Source of the DNA: Patescibacteria group bacterium
GTDB taxonomy: Bacteria; Patescibacteriota; Minisyncoccia; Phycocordibacterales; UBA918
DNA: 50,084 nt
Direction of reading: 5' to 3'
NCBI GenBank assembly: GCA_018608435.1
Contig: JABAZV010000008.1
Span: 1 to 50,084, forward strand
Positions 40,732-50,084 of this stretch are shown one piece after another. How positions within the stretch are numbered: position 1 is the first letter of the stretch; every line of letters begins with the position of its first letter. The position numbers and the translations under genes are program-made. The notes beneath the pieces are model-generated. The model was not told where the DNA came from. It did no database searches and worked only from the letters and a program-made list of their open reading frames with translations.

Positions 40732-43700
40732 ATGAATAACAAATCTAAAGCAGTAGAAAAAGAAGTAGAAAAAAGTGACGTCGCTAAACGTGAAGAAAAC
40801 ATTCTTGCGTTTTGGAACGAACACGACATTTTTAATAAAAGTGTGGAGCGCCCTGCGGGCGCTCCACCGAAAGACAATTACGTCTTTTACGACGGCCCGC
40901 CTTTCGCCACAGGCTTGCCACACTACGGACATCTTTTAGCAGGCACGATCAAAGACGCCGTGCCGCGTTTTTGGACTATGAACGGATACCGCGTTAAGCG
41001 TAGATGGGGATGGGATTGTCACGGTCTGCCGCTCGAAAACCTGATTGAGAAAAAACTTGGTCTGGCGACTAAGCGTGATATTGAAGATTTTGGAGTTAAG
41101 AACTTCAATGAAGCCGCACGTAATACTGTGATGGAATACGCTGATGACTGGAAAAGAATAATTCCACGCATGGGTCGTTTTGCTGACATGGAAAATGACT
41201 ACAAAACCATGGACAGCGCTTATACCGAAAGTGTTTGGTGGGTGTTTAAATCATTGCACGAAAAAGGTTTGGTGTACGAAGGTTTTAAAACCATGCATCT
41301 TTGTCCTCGTTGCGGCACTACTCTTTCTAATTTTGAAGTGAATCAGGGATACAAAGATATTAAAGACATAGCTATTACAATAAAGCTTCCACTACTTGAC
41401 GAAGCTGGTGAAAAAACTGACACATCGCTTTTGGTATGGACGACGACACCTTGGACAATGCCTGGCAACATGGCTGCGGCCGTGAATAAGGAGTTTGATT
41501 ATGTGAAAGTGGCGATTGAAACAGAAGACGGAACAGAAAACGTTATTTTAGCGAAAGGCCGTTTGGAACAACTTGGTGACCTAGAGCACAAAGTAGTAGA
41601 AGAAATTAAAGGTAGCGAGCTCGTAGGGCGGCGCTACGCGCCGCCCTTCCCGTGGCTGCAAGATCAAGACGTCGAAGGTAAGGAAAACGCGTGGACAATT
41701 TATCATGCTGACTACGTTGAGCTGGGAGAGGACGGAACGGGAGCTGTTCATATCGCTCCTGCTTACGGTGAAGACGACATGAACCTCGCCAAGGAACACG
41801 GCGTACCGATTGCGCATCATGTCGACGAAAGCGGACGATTCAAAGAGTTTGTAACAGACTTCGCTGGACAATTGGTAAAACCAAAAGACGACGACGAATC
41901 TGGCGTAATGCATCTAGATGCAGATATTGAAATCGTCAAAGTACTTAAAACAAACGGACGTCTTTTAAAAAAAGAAAACATCACTCACAGTTACCCTCAT
42001 TGTTGGCGTTGCGATACGCCGCTGCTTAATTACGCCACGACATCTTGGTTTGTGGAGGTGACAAAAATACGCGATGAGCTCGTCGCCGCCAATAATAAGG
42101 TGCGTTGGGTGCCAGAACATGTTGGAAAAAACCGCTTCGGAAAATGGCTAGAAGGTGCACGTGATTGGGCTGTTAGTAGACAGCGCTATTGGGGAGCGCC
42201 ATTGCCAATTTGGAAAAACCCAGAAACTGGAGAGCATAAAATACTTGGCAGTCTTGCAGAACTTAAAGAATACGTACCAAAGAGTGGTAACCAGTATTTT
42301 GTGATGCGACATGGAGAAAGTGAAGGTAATGTGGCGGGTGTAATTTCAGCTAACATAAATAACGATGATTCGGTTACTGAAAAAGGAAGAGGGCAGGCAC
42401 AGGCGACAGCGAGTGAGCTTGAAGAAAAAAATATTGATCTGATTATAGCTTCTCCCTTTATGCGCACGCGGCAAACAGCAGAGATCGTGAGAGTAAAATT
42501 TGGATTGCCTGAAGCGGCAGTCGTCTTTGACGACCGTATTCGTGAGCTTGATTTGGCGGATGAGCTTGAAGGGAAGCTCTGGCATGATAATTACGCAGCC
42601 AACTTTGCCAATTGGGAAGAACGTTTTACAAAAAAACTTGATGGTTCAGAAAATCGCCGCGACGTGATGAATCGAGTAGGTAAATTCCTGTACGAGCTTG
42701 AGCATAAATATCAAGGTAAAAATATTTTGATCGTTAGTCACGGTGGACCGATTGCAACTATGCGTGCAGTTGCTTCAGGCTGGAACATAGAGCAGCAAAA
42801 AGCTGATTACGATACTGGTCGGTATTTTAAAAATGCCGAATGGGAGCAGCTCGACTTTGTTCCTTTGCCGCATAACGATAATTACGAACTTGATTTTCAT
42901 CGTCCGTACATCGACGACGTTGTGCTGGAAGAAGACGGAGTAAAGCTGGAGCGTATTCCTGACGTTTTTGATTGCTGGTTTGAAAGTGGATCAATGCCTT
43001 ATGGACAGCATCATCATCCATTCAGAAATAGTAAAGCTTTTGAAAAAGAACATTTTCCAGCGAACTTTATTTCCGAAAGTGTCGATCAAACACGCGGTTG
43101 GTTCTATTCATTAATGGTGCTTGGAGTAGCTTTGTTTGGTAGGTCGCCGTTTGAGAATGCTGTGACTAACGGTTTGGTTTTGGCGGAAGACGGACGCAAA
43201 ATGAGTAAGTCATTGCAAAATTATCCAGACCCGATGGAATTGGTTGATAGACAAGGAGCAGACACGATGCGTTTCTATTTACTTTCTTCGCAGATTATAA
43301 AAGGCGAAGATTTAAACTTTTCAGAGAAAGAGGTAAACGAGTTGCAGCGTAAAAACATCGGTAGGTTACACAACGTGCTGGCTATGTACGAGATGTTTGA
43401 TGGTGCAGATGTTGTGCTTTCTGATGATTCAGACAATGTCTTAGACCAGTGGATTATTGCTCGGCTTAATCAACTAGTGAATGATTCGACCAGTGGTTAT
43501 AAAAACTATGAGCTCGATAAAGCTACTCGCCCGATTACAGACTTTATCGACGATCTTTCGGTGTGGTATTTGCGCCGCAGTCGCGATCGACTGAAGGGTG
43601 ATGATGTGGAAGATAAGAATAAAGCAATCGCAACGCTTGGTTATTCGCTACGCACTCTTTCGCTTGTGATGGCTCCGTCGATGCCGTTTTATGCAGAACA

Positions 43701-44259
43701 TCTTTGGCTAGCAGTGAAAACAAAAAGCGACGCTGAAAGCGTTCACCTTGCAGCGTGGCCAGAAGAGAAGCCGGTTGATGAAGAGGTGTTCGAAAACATG
43801 CTTAAAGTAAGAGAGGTGGTAACAGCGGCGCTCGAGGCGCGCACTAAGGCTGGTATTAAAGTGCGTCAGCCGATCGCAGCTGTTCAGGGTGTTGAATTGT
43901 CAGCAGAACTCGTGCCAATTGTTCTTAGTGAGCTCAATGCCAAAAAATACGAAGTAGCTGACGAGGTTGGAATCGAAACAAAACTCTCGCCAGAATTATT
44001 AGCAGAAGGTTCGGTGCGTGAGTTGATGCGGGCAGTGCAAGGGAAGCGTAAGGCTGATGGGCTTGAGTCTAAAGATGAAGTTGTTCTTTCTGTTAAAACT
44101 AGTGAGTTTGGAAAGTCAGCAATTGTTGCACATGAAGATTTATTGGTTAAAACAGTTGGTGCAACAGAACTTAATTTCGTTGATGATATTACGTTGGAAG
44201 AAAGTGAGGGGGTTTCTACAAACGAGATTGAATTTTTGTTTGCGCTTAAGAAAATCTAA
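40732..44259 (+). CDS. ileS: Isoleucyl-tRNA synthetase with inserted histidine-phosphatase domain
   Basis: 1175 aa. Class I core with HYGH at 64-67, an upper zinc site (CPRCGTTLSN), CP1 editing domain (GTGAVHIAPAYGEDDMNLAK), WAVSRQRYWGAPLPIW and KMSKS at 823-827. YPDP follows, as in the eukaryote-like IleS type. Between GSLAELKEYV and DFHRPYIDDV, residues ~518-715 form a full PGAM-type domain: RHGESEGN (R526, H527), VTEKGRGQAQATASELEEK, ASPFMRTRQTAEIV, VSHGGP with H670. Both catalytic histidines are present. The frame is continuous, so this is a real insertion. It charges tRNA-Ile; the phosphatase substrate is unknown. recO starts immediately after the stop. Confidence 0.97.
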   Translation: MNNKSKAVEKEVEKSDVAKREENILAFWNEHDIFNKSVERPAGAPPKDNYVFYDGPPFATGLPHYGHLLAGTIKDAVPRFWTMNGYRVKRRWGWDCHGLPLENLIEKKLGLATKRDIEDFGVKNFNEAARNTVMEYADDWKRIIPRMGRFADMENDYKTMDSAYTESVWWVFKSLHEKGLVYEGFKTMHLCPRCGTTLSNFEVNQGYKDIKDIAITIKLPLLDEAGEKTDTSLLVWTTTPWTMPGNMAAAVNKEFDYVKVAIETEDGTENVILAKGRLEQLGDLEHKVVEEIKGSELVGRRYAPPFPWLQDQDVEGKENAWTIYHADYVELGEDGTGAVHIAPAYGEDDMNLAKEHGVPIAHHVDESGRFKEFVTDFAGQLVKPKDDDESGVMHLDADIEIVKVLKTNGRLLKKENITHSYPHCWRCDTPLLNYATTSWFVEVTKIRDELVAANNKVRWVPEHVGKNRFGKWLEGARDWAVSRQRYWGAPLPIWKNPETGEHKILGSLAELKEYVPKSGNQYFVMRHGESEGNVAGVISANINNDDSVTEKGRGQAQATASELEEKNIDLIIASPFMRTRQTAEIVRVKFGLPEAAVVFDDRIRELDLADELEGKLWHDNYAANFANWEERFTKKLDGSENRRDVMNRVGKFLYELEHKYQGKNILIVSHGGPIATMRAVASGWNIEQQKADYDTGRYFKNAEWEQLDFVPLPHNDNYELDFHRPYIDDVVLEEDGVKLERIPDVFDCWFESGSMPYGQHHHPFRNSKAFEKEHFPANFISESVDQTRGWFYSLMVLGVALFGRSPFENAVTNGLVLAEDGRKMSKSLQNYPDPMELVDRQGADTMRFYLLSSQIIKGEDLNFSEKEVNELQRKNIGRLHNVLAMYEMFDGADVVLSDDSDNVLDQWIIARLNQLVNDSTSGYKNYELDKATRPITDFIDDLSVWYLRRSRDRLKGDDVEDKNKAIATLGYSLRTLSLVMAPSMPFYAEHLWLAVKTKSDAESVHLAAWPEEKPVDEEVFENMLKVREVVTAALEARTKAGIKVRQPIAAVQGVELSAELVPIVLSELNAKKYEVADEVGIETKLSPELLAEGSVRELMRAVQGKRKADGLESKDEVVLSVKTSEFGKSAIVAHEDLLVKTVGATELNFVDDITLEESEGVSTNEIEFLFALKKI

Positions 44260-44838
44260 ATGTCTTACAAGACTTACACTACCGATGCGCTTGTGTGTCG
44301 TGCGAGTGATCACAATACAGACGATCGTTCGTTTCTGCTTTTTACTCGAGAGCTGGGTATGCTGTTTGCTTCTGCACGCAGTGTGCGGAAAGAGAGTTCT
44401 CGCCAGCGTTACGCGCTGCAAGAATTTTCGCGAGTGCGTGTATCGCTAGTAAAAGGAAAGGCTGGCTGGCGCATCGGCAGCATAGAATCACAAAAAAATT
44501 ACTATCATGCAGCGGTAGACAAGGCAGCGCGGGGAAGTGCTGTGAGCTTGTTTCGTTTACTGCAAAGATTTTTGCATGGTGAAGAAGCACAGGTTCATTT
44601 GTTTGATTACACTGAAGAAGCTTTGGAGGCTGTTTCTTCTGCTCTAAAGGAACGTTCGTTCGTTGATACTGCTGTGGCAGTGCGCGTGCTTGGTGAACTT
44701 GGGTATGTTGATGGGAAGATGGTTCCTGAGGTTTTGGTTTCTCTGTCCCCTAAAGAGCTAGATAATGAATATAACGACGAAGTCAATTTAGTTATTTCTA
44801 AGCTTTACGCGCAAGCGGTGACAGCTAGTCACTTGTAG
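44260..44838 (+). CDS. recO: DNA repair protein RecO (short form)
   Basis: 192 aa, shorter than the ~240 typical. The N-terminal OB-fold is recognisable: YTTDALVCRASDHNTDDRSF, LFTRELGMLFASARSVRKES and SRQRYALQEFSRVRVSLVKG. A helical part follows, but the C-terminal zinc cysteines of many RecO proteins are absent. RecO loads RecA on SSB-coated DNA in RecFOR repair. ATG abuts the ileS stop (TAA-ATG), so it is translated from the same message. Confidence 0.78.
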   Translation: MSYKTYTTDALVCRASDHNTDDRSFLLFTRELGMLFASARSVRKESSRQRYALQEFSRVRVSLVKGKAGWRIGSIESQKNYYHAAVDKAARGSAVSLFRLLQRFLHGEEAQVHLFDYTEEALEAVSSALKERSFVDTAVAVRVLGELGYVDGKMVPEVLVSLSPKELDNEYNDEVNLVISKLYAQAVTASHL

Positions 44839-44883
44839 TAATCTTTGGGTGTTATAATAATTTGCAATAAGCAGAGATTTACT

Positions 44884-46908
44884 ATGCCAAAAAAGCAACT
44901 ATATTCAGATTCAAAGATGAGAGAAATGCGCCAGCGCTTGTATCAACGCGGGGCAATGTCAGAAGAAGTGGTTCGTCACGGTCTTTCAGATGAAAAAGTT
45001 GACGTGACTCGCAACTGGCAACAGCCAGCAGTGCAGCCGACTAGCGCTTCAAACGGAGTGCCTGTTGGTGGTGTGGAGGCTTTGCGGCAGCCGGTTCCTT
45101 CTGTAGCCGCAAAGCCTCCAGCAGTAAATTCTCAAGAGCAGCAATCACAGCCACCAACAACCACACCAAATGATTTCACTAATCCACCTAAGCCCCGCCG
45201 TCGTTATCGCGTAGTTATACTTGCAATTAGTTTTCTTATCTTTGTAGCTATCGCGGCTCTTTCTAGTACTTATCTTTTTTATGGAGGGAATCAGGTGTCC
45301 AGTGGAAATATACAAATTACTTTGCAGGCCCCGCCGCTCGTAGGTGGTGGAGAAGAAGTTTCTTTGGAAGCTATCGTAACCAATAAAAATTCGGTTGCTA
45401 TAGAAGCTGCTACTTTGATATTGAGATATCCTGCTGGCACAAGATCTGTTGGCGATTCGCCACGCAATCTCTTTGAGGAACGTATACAGCTCAATGACAT
45501 CGCTTCCGGTGAAGTGCAAAATATACCAGTGCGAGTTGCTATTTTTGGAGAGGAGAGTGAAGAGAAAGAAATTAAGGCAACGGTGGAATATCGCATTGGC
45601 GGAGCAAACGGAACTTTTTACAAAGATGCTGCTCCATTAACTGTTCAGATAAGTTCATCACCACTAGTTCTTCGGATCGACAATATTGAAAAGGTTTCTT
45701 CAGGTCAGCAAGTAGAATTTACAATCGTGGCTGATTCAAATAGTTCACAACCACTGTCAAACATTTTGATTAGCGCTTCTTACCCGAATGGTTTTTCATT
45801 TGAAAGCTCAGATCCTCAGCCCGTATATGGCCGTAACGTTTGGAAGATCGACGAAATTTCTTCTGGTAATTCAAAAGAAATAAAAGTCCGTGGTAATGTG
45901 ACTGGTCTCTCTGACGAGACATTTAGAATCAACTTCGAAGCTGGCTCATCCGATACTGATAACCAGTACATTGTCAGTTCGACTTTGGCGGAGGCTTACG
46001 CAGATTTTTCTATAGAGAAGCCGTTTATTGATGTTAAAGTTTCTATCGACGGAAAAACTACAGCACCTGTTGTCATTAAGCAAGGAGATATTTCTCAAGT
46101 AAAAATTGATATAACTAATACTATCGATGAAACAATTTACGACATGAAAGTAGAAGTGGCTCCAACCGGAAGTGCTATTAGTCCGTCATCTATTGTAAGC
46201 AATAATGGATTTTACGATTCTAACGACGGTACTGTTAGCTGGGAAGTGTCCAACCAAAAGTCCTTTGATAAAGTGTTGTCAGGAGATTCGCGTTCAATTG
46301 GTTTCTCTGTTAAGCCAAATGATAATTATTCTTCAGCCTCTTATGGAATGAAAGTGAATGTCTACGCTAGAAGAATAGGAGAAACAAGTGCGCAAGAAAC
46401 CTTACTTGGTTCTGTTGACCTCTCGGCTAAATATGAATCAGAGGTTTTGTTGGGAGCACAAGCTTCTCGCAATAATGCTGGTTTTTCTGACATTGGACCG
46501 ATACCGCCGCAAGTAGGAGAAACTACTTCATACACACTAACCTTAATAGCTGAAGCGGGAGCAAACAGCTTAGATGATGCCGTTGTCAAAACCAGCTTAC
46601 CAATACACGTAAAATGGCTAGACAAATATGATGTAGACGGAACATTAGAATACAATGCAGTTTCTAAAGAAATAACATGGCAAGCAGGAAGCATTCCGGC
46701 TGGAGTAAGAAAGCAGCTTGAAATGCAATTGAGCATAACTCCGAGTGTTTCCCAGTTAAAATCAGCCCCAGTTTTACTAAAAGAACAATATATAACTGCA
46801 ACCGATAAATTTACCGATACTGAAATTTCAGATAGCGCAAATTTCATTACCACAGAGCTTTCTACTGAGATGGGATATCAACAAAGAAATGGATCGGTGG
46901 TAGATTAA
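44884..46908 (+). CDS. Large membrane-anchored surface protein with Ig-like/DUF11-type repeats
   Basis: 674 aa from ATG 44884 (TATAAT at 44856-44861). A cytosolic Pro/Gln/Ser-rich N-terminus (~40-105), a basic KPRRRYR stop-transfer edge, TM 109-131, then ~540 extracytoplasmic residues of repeating beta-sandwich domains. Typical phrases are VSLEAIVTNKNSVAIEAATL, VEFTIVADSNSSQPLSNILI, VKIDITNTIDETIYDMKVEV and TSYTLTLIAEAGANSLDDAV. Such CARDB/DUF11-like stacks are found in cell-surface adhesins and pilus-like proteins; the exact role is unknown. Confidence 0.8.
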   Translation: MPKKQLYSDSKMREMRQRLYQRGAMSEEVVRHGLSDEKVDVTRNWQQPAVQPTSASNGVPVGGVEALRQPVPSVAAKPPAVNSQEQQSQPPTTTPNDFTNPPKPRRRYRVVILAISFLIFVAIAALSSTYLFYGGNQVSSGNIQITLQAPPLVGGGEEVSLEAIVTNKNSVAIEAATLILRYPAGTRSVGDSPRNLFEERIQLNDIASGEVQNIPVRVAIFGEESEEKEIKATVEYRIGGANGTFYKDAAPLTVQISSSPLVLRIDNIEKVSSGQQVEFTIVADSNSSQPLSNILISASYPNGFSFESSDPQPVYGRNVWKIDEISSGNSKEIKVRGNVTGLSDETFRINFEAGSSDTDNQYIVSSTLAEAYADFSIEKPFIDVKVSIDGKTTAPVVIKQGDISQVKIDITNTIDETIYDMKVEVAPTGSAISPSSIVSNNGFYDSNDGTVSWEVSNQKSFDKVLSGDSRSIGFSVKPNDNYSSASYGMKVNVYARRIGETSAQETLLGSVDLSAKYESEVLLGAQASRNNAGFSDIGPIPPQVGETTSYTLTLIAEAGANSLDDAVVKTSLPIHVKWLDKYDVDGTLEYNAVSKEITWQAGSIPAGVRKQLEMQLSITPSVSQLKSAPVLLKEQYITATDKFTDTEISDSANFITTELSTEMGYQQRNGSVVD

Positions 46909-47016
46909 TTTTTTGGGTTGTTACTAATATTTGCATTTTTGGTGTAGTCAGCTTAAGCTATGTAAAGCTAAATTAGATTTATTTAAGAATGTTGGTTGAC
47001 TAAAAAATTTACCGCT

Positions 47017-48420
47017 ATGAAAGAGCAGAATGACAATAATATAAAGACTTTAGAAAAAATTTCAGCGTTTGCAAAGCGCCGCGGGTTTGTGTTTGCTGGT
47101 AGCGAAATATACGGTGGTTTTGTTGGCTCGTTTGATTATGGTCCGTACGGAGTTGAGCTGGCAAATAATATTAAGAAAGTCTGGTGGGAAGCGATGGTGA
47201 ACCGCGAGGTAAACATTGTCGGGCTGGATTCTGCGATTGTTACTAACCCTAAAGTCTGGGAAGCTTCAGGACACGTAGGAGGATTTTCTGATCCTCTCGT
47301 AGAATGTAAAGAATGTAACACTCGCTCACGCGCCGATCATTTGCTTGAAGAGATAGAAGTACTTGCTGATGAGAAAATGACAGTCGAAGAAATCAACCAA
47401 ATCTTTGATGAGAATAGACAAAAATTAGTTTGTCCCAAATGTGGGCAAAAAGATTTTGGTGCAGTTTCTCAGTTTAATCTTTTAGCTCAAACCAACCTTG
47501 GTAATTTTAAAGATGACTGGGCGTCAGACCCGGCTTATTTGCGCGGTGAGACTTGTCAGGGTATTTTTATAAATTTCAAAAACGTAGTTGACAGCACGCG
47601 GGTAAAAGTTCCTTTCGGAATTGCGCAAATCGGCAAGGCTTTTCGCAACGAAATTGCACCACGGCAGTATATTTTCCGTAAACGAGAATTCGAGCAAATG
47701 GAAATGCAGATGTTTGTCGAACCTAGTAAAGATATGGAGGTTTACAAGGATTGGAAAGAAAAACGCATGCAGTATTATCTCGATCTCGGTTTTAAAGCCG
47801 AAAATCTCCGTTGGCATGAACACGAGAATTTGGTGTTTTATGCAAAGGCTGCCTTTGATATTGAGTACAAGTTTCCTTTTGGTTTTAAAGAACTTGAAGG
47901 TGTGCACGCTCGCGGTGATTATGATTTGTCTCAACACCAAAAACATTCTGGTGTGTCGATGGAATATCTTGATCCTTACACCAACGAAAAGTATGTGCCG
48001 CACGTAGTAGAAACTTCTGTTGGCGTCGATCGTACATTCCTCGCAGTTTTGACAGAGTTTTATGATGAAGATGACTTGGGCGGAGACAAGCGCGTGGTTC
48101 TGCGTTTCCCAAAGAAACTGGCGCCAATTAAAGTAGCTGTATTTCCACTGCTTAAAAACAAGCCAGCTTTGGTTGAAAAAGCTAAAGAAGTATTCGCACT
48201 TCTTTCAGAACACATGCGCACTGAGTTTGATGACAACGGAAATGTTGGTAAGCGCTACCGCAGGCAAGACGAAATCGGTACGCCACACTGTGTGACTGTC
48301 GACTTTGAAACACTGGGAGAAGAAAAACCAGAACTAAAAGATACAGTAACAGTGAGAGATCGTGATACGGGAGAGCAAGAGAGAATTGCTATTGATGATC
48401 TTTTGGAGTATTTGAGATAG
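47017..48420 (+). CDS. glyS: Glycyl-tRNA synthetase (alpha2 type)
   Basis: 467 aa from ATG 47017 (MKEQNDNNIKTLEKISAFAK); the TTG 21 nt upstream is less likely. Class II core: motif 1 region GSEIYGGFVGSFDYGPYGVE, a CxxC zinc pair (CKEC, CPKCG), motif 2 KAFRNEIAPRQYIFRKREFE and motif 3 GVDRTFLAVLTEF. The anticodon domain is KLAPIKVAVFPLLKNKPALV. This is the dimeric single-chain form, not the alpha/beta form. It charges tRNA-Gly. Confidence 0.98.
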   Translation: MKEQNDNNIKTLEKISAFAKRRGFVFAGSEIYGGFVGSFDYGPYGVELANNIKKVWWEAMVNREVNIVGLDSAIVTNPKVWEASGHVGGFSDPLVECKECNTRSRADHLLEEIEVLADEKMTVEEINQIFDENRQKLVCPKCGQKDFGAVSQFNLLAQTNLGNFKDDWASDPAYLRGETCQGIFINFKNVVDSTRVKVPFGIAQIGKAFRNEIAPRQYIFRKREFEQMEMQMFVEPSKDMEVYKDWKEKRMQYYLDLGFKAENLRWHEHENLVFYAKAAFDIEYKFPFGFKELEGVHARGDYDLSQHQKHSGVSMEYLDPYTNEKYVPHVVETSVGVDRTFLAVLTEFYDEDDLGGDKRVVLRFPKKLAPIKVAVFPLLKNKPALVEKAKEVFALLSEHMRTEFDDNGNVGKRYRRQDEIGTPHCVTVDFETLGEEKPELKDTVTVRDRDTGEQERIAIDDLLEYLR

Positions 48421-48432
48421 AAAGGGTTTAGG

Positions 48433-48483
48433 GTGAAAAATAAACTGACGGTGCCTACAGGCGTCGTCAGTTTATTTTTTCAC
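48433..48483. terminator. Hairpin terminator after glyS
   Basis: 18-bp stem (48433-48450 with 48465-48483, one bulged T) and a T6 run, with a secondary GCCT-TAC-AGGC stem at the top. Confidence 0.85.
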
Positions 48484-48507
48484 ACACTGTGTTAAAGTAA
48501 TTTCACT

Positions 48508-49947
48508 ATGAAAGATAAAACTCCAAAATACATTACTACAACTTTACCGTACGCAAATGCATCTCCACACATGGGTCATGCTCTTGAGTTTGTGCAGGCG
48601 GATGCGCTAACGCGTTTTGCTCGACTGATGGGAGAGGAAGTTTTCTCTAATTCTGGAGCAGACGAACACGGGCAGAAAGTAGCAAGAAAGGCAGACGAAG
48701 CAGGAGTTGATCGCCAAGAGTATGTCGATAAGTATGCCGACGAATTAAATAAGCTGAAAGAAGCTCTTAATCTTTCTTACGACAGCTTCATTCGCACAAC
48801 TGATCCATTACACAAAAAAGCAGCCCAAGAAATGTGGCGACTTTGTGATGAGGCTGGAGATATCTATAAGAAGAAATACAAAGGCTTATATTGTGTTGGC
48901 TGCGAGTCTTTTAAAACCGATTCAGACCTGATTGATGGCAAATGCCCAGACCATCTTGTTGCACCCGAAGAAGTAGAAGAAGAAAACTATTTCTTTAAAC
49001 TTTCTAATTACCAAGAGTATTTGGAAGAATGTCTTTCTAAAGAAGGTAGCGTTGTGCCAGATTTTCGTAGACTAGAAGCTTTGAAGTTTGTTCAAGGTGG
49101 TCTAGAAGATTTGAGTATTTCGCGCGAAAAATCTCGTATGGACTGGGGAATAGATGTGCCTGGTGACGAAGAGCATGTAATGTATGTTTGGTTTGACGCT
49201 CTCACCAATTACATTTCTTGTCTTGGCTGGCCAGAAGATGCTGAGGAAAAGTTTGATAAGTTTTGGGTTAAGGGCGAAACGCTGCAGCTGGCAGGAAAAG
49301 ATCAAGTGCGTTTCCAGTCAGTCATTTGGCAAGCGATGCTTAAGAGTGCTGGAATAAAAGGAACAGACACAATCTTTTATCATGGCTTCATCAACAGTGG
49401 CGGACACAAAATGAGTAAATCAATCGGTAATGTTATCGATCCTTACGCTCTGGTCGAGCGGTACGGTACAGACGCAGCGCGTTATATAATGCTTAGGCAC
49501 GTGCACCCAACCGATGATTCTGACCTAACTTGGGAAAAAATGGATGAGTACTACACTGCCAACTTGGTGAATGGTTTGGGTAACTTAACAGCCAGAATTA
49601 TGAAAATGGCCGAGACGCATTTAGATGCTCCGATTGAGAGACCGGAAGTAAATGGTTTTGATAAGGACTTTACAAATGCTCTCGACAACTATGATTTCAT
49701 GACAGCGACAGATGTCGTTTGGAAAAAAGTGCAACAGCTCGATGAAAAGATCACCGAGACAGAACCATTTAGATTGGTAAAAGAAGACAAAGAAGCCGCG
49801 GTTGTGATCATAAAAGAATTGCTACACGACTTGTATATCGTTGGCAGAATGTTACATCCGCTTTTACCTGAAGCCAACGTGGTTATAAAGCAGGCTGTGC
49901 TGGAGAACAAAAAACCAGAAAACATGTTTTCTAGGCTAGAGTCATAA
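48508..49947 (+). CDS. metG: Methionyl-tRNA synthetase
   Basis: 479 aa. YITTTLPYANASPHMGHALE holds the HMGH form of HIGH; GADEHGQKVARKADEAG; a small zinc knuckle (CVGCESF and CPDH); WFDALTNYISCLGWP; HKMSKSIGNVIDPYAL holds KMSKS; then the helical anticodon-binding domain. The C-terminal tRNA-binding (Trbp111) extension is absent. It charges initiator and elongator tRNA-Met. tatD begins 35 nt later, a common neighbour order. Confidence 0.98.
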   Translation: MKDKTPKYITTTLPYANASPHMGHALEFVQADALTRFARLMGEEVFSNSGADEHGQKVARKADEAGVDRQEYVDKYADELNKLKEALNLSYDSFIRTTDPLHKKAAQEMWRLCDEAGDIYKKKYKGLYCVGCESFKTDSDLIDGKCPDHLVAPEEVEEENYFFKLSNYQEYLEECLSKEGSVVPDFRRLEALKFVQGGLEDLSISREKSRMDWGIDVPGDEEHVMYVWFDALTNYISCLGWPEDAEEKFDKFWVKGETLQLAGKDQVRFQSVIWQAMLKSAGIKGTDTIFYHGFINSGGHKMSKSIGNVIDPYALVERYGTDAARYIMLRHVHPTDDSDLTWEKMDEYYTANLVNGLGNLTARIMKMAETHLDAPIERPEVNGFDKDFTNALDNYDFMTATDVVWKKVQQLDEKITETEPFRLVKEDKEAAVVIIKELLHDLYIVGRMLHPLLPEANVVIKQAVLENKKPENMFSRLES

Positions 49948-49981
49948 TGACAAAACTTTTTTCGTAGAACATTGATACCTC

Positions 49982-50084
49982 ATGATTAATAAGTACATTG
50001 ATACCCATGCTCATTTAAACCTCGCAACGTTTGCCGAGGATGTTTTAGTGGTGGCTAAAAAATGTGCCGACGAAGGAGTGGCGG
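49982..50084 (+). CDS. tatD: TatD-family metal-dependent hydrolase, 3' end missing
   Basis: First 34 codons only. MINKYIDTHAHLNLATFAED has the HxH metal motif at the N-terminus typical of TatD DNases, with A-x-E-G-V-A later as in the family. The frame is open to the window edge. TatD enzymes are 3'-5' nucleases in DNA repair and turnover. Confidence 0.85.
   Translation, partial: MINKYIDTHAHLNLATFAEDVLVVAKKCADEGVA

Noticed and set aside
1-50084. CRISPR array
   Set aside because: No regularly spaced short direct repeats were seen. The dispersed island repeats are far apart and diverged.

Overview
The window looks like a chromosomal segment of a reduced-genome bacterium of the Patescibacteria (CPR), probably Parcubacteria-like. 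This rests on compact housekeeping gene sets, many short divergent membrane or secreted proteins (DUF2914, SIMPL, prohibitin-like, a long surface protein), rplK without an adjacent rplA, and -10 boxes placed 6-8 nt before start codons with almost no Shine-Dalgarno signals. The lineage is an inference from style and gene content, because no rRNA is present. The genetic code is standard: TAA, TAG and TGA all end genes, for example dut ends in TGA.

Layout. 1-595: 3' part of a GDSL esterase. 870-4386: a compact defence-like cluster. It holds a MazG-type pyrophosphohydrolase, a 661-aa GIY-YIG/DUF2075-helicase/S24-autopeptidase fusion, an Xre-Panacea antitoxin behind twin palindromic operators, and a RelE-type toxin gene broken by an in-frame amber codon. 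4417-6301: small proteins and the msrB-msrA repair pair. 6440-23680: an accessory island ending at tRNA-His. It carries an SPFH protein, DoxX, acs, an OafA-type acyltransferase, a hydrolase, a CHASE histidine kinase with two CheY-like regulators, a HELLH peptidase, an ATP-grasp/phosphatase pair and a Nudix protein.

The island also holds gene debris: a purL fragment, a truncated clpP-like gene, and several genes broken by single stops or a frameshift. Between the genes lie at least ten same-strand copies of the 3' end of one unidentified protein family (conserved core like LG-DVVEDVRxVFE). Longer composite direct repeats also occur, one of which runs into the 3' end of tRNA-His.

24024-50084: mostly core. 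It contains mscL; an RNR operon in which the ATP-cone sits on NrdB rather than NrdA; a matrixin-like protease; a SIMPL protein; secE-nusG-rplK; and a thymidylate/folate neighbourhood (thyA-folA divergent from tmk-dut-NTPase-tmk2-dut2-glyA, with a tandem tmk-dut duplication). Then come DUF2914, argS, ileS with a complete histidine-phosphatase domain inserted in its catalytic core, recO, a large surface protein, glyS, metG and the start of tatD. Strong symmetrical hairpin terminators close most core transcription units.

How the genes work together: thyA, folA and glyA form the folate cycle that makes dTMP. dut, the NTP-PPases and tmk supply dUMP and phosphorylate dTMP, and RNR makes the deoxynucleotides. 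The island adds sensing, surface modification and probable conflict functions, and much of it appears to be decaying.
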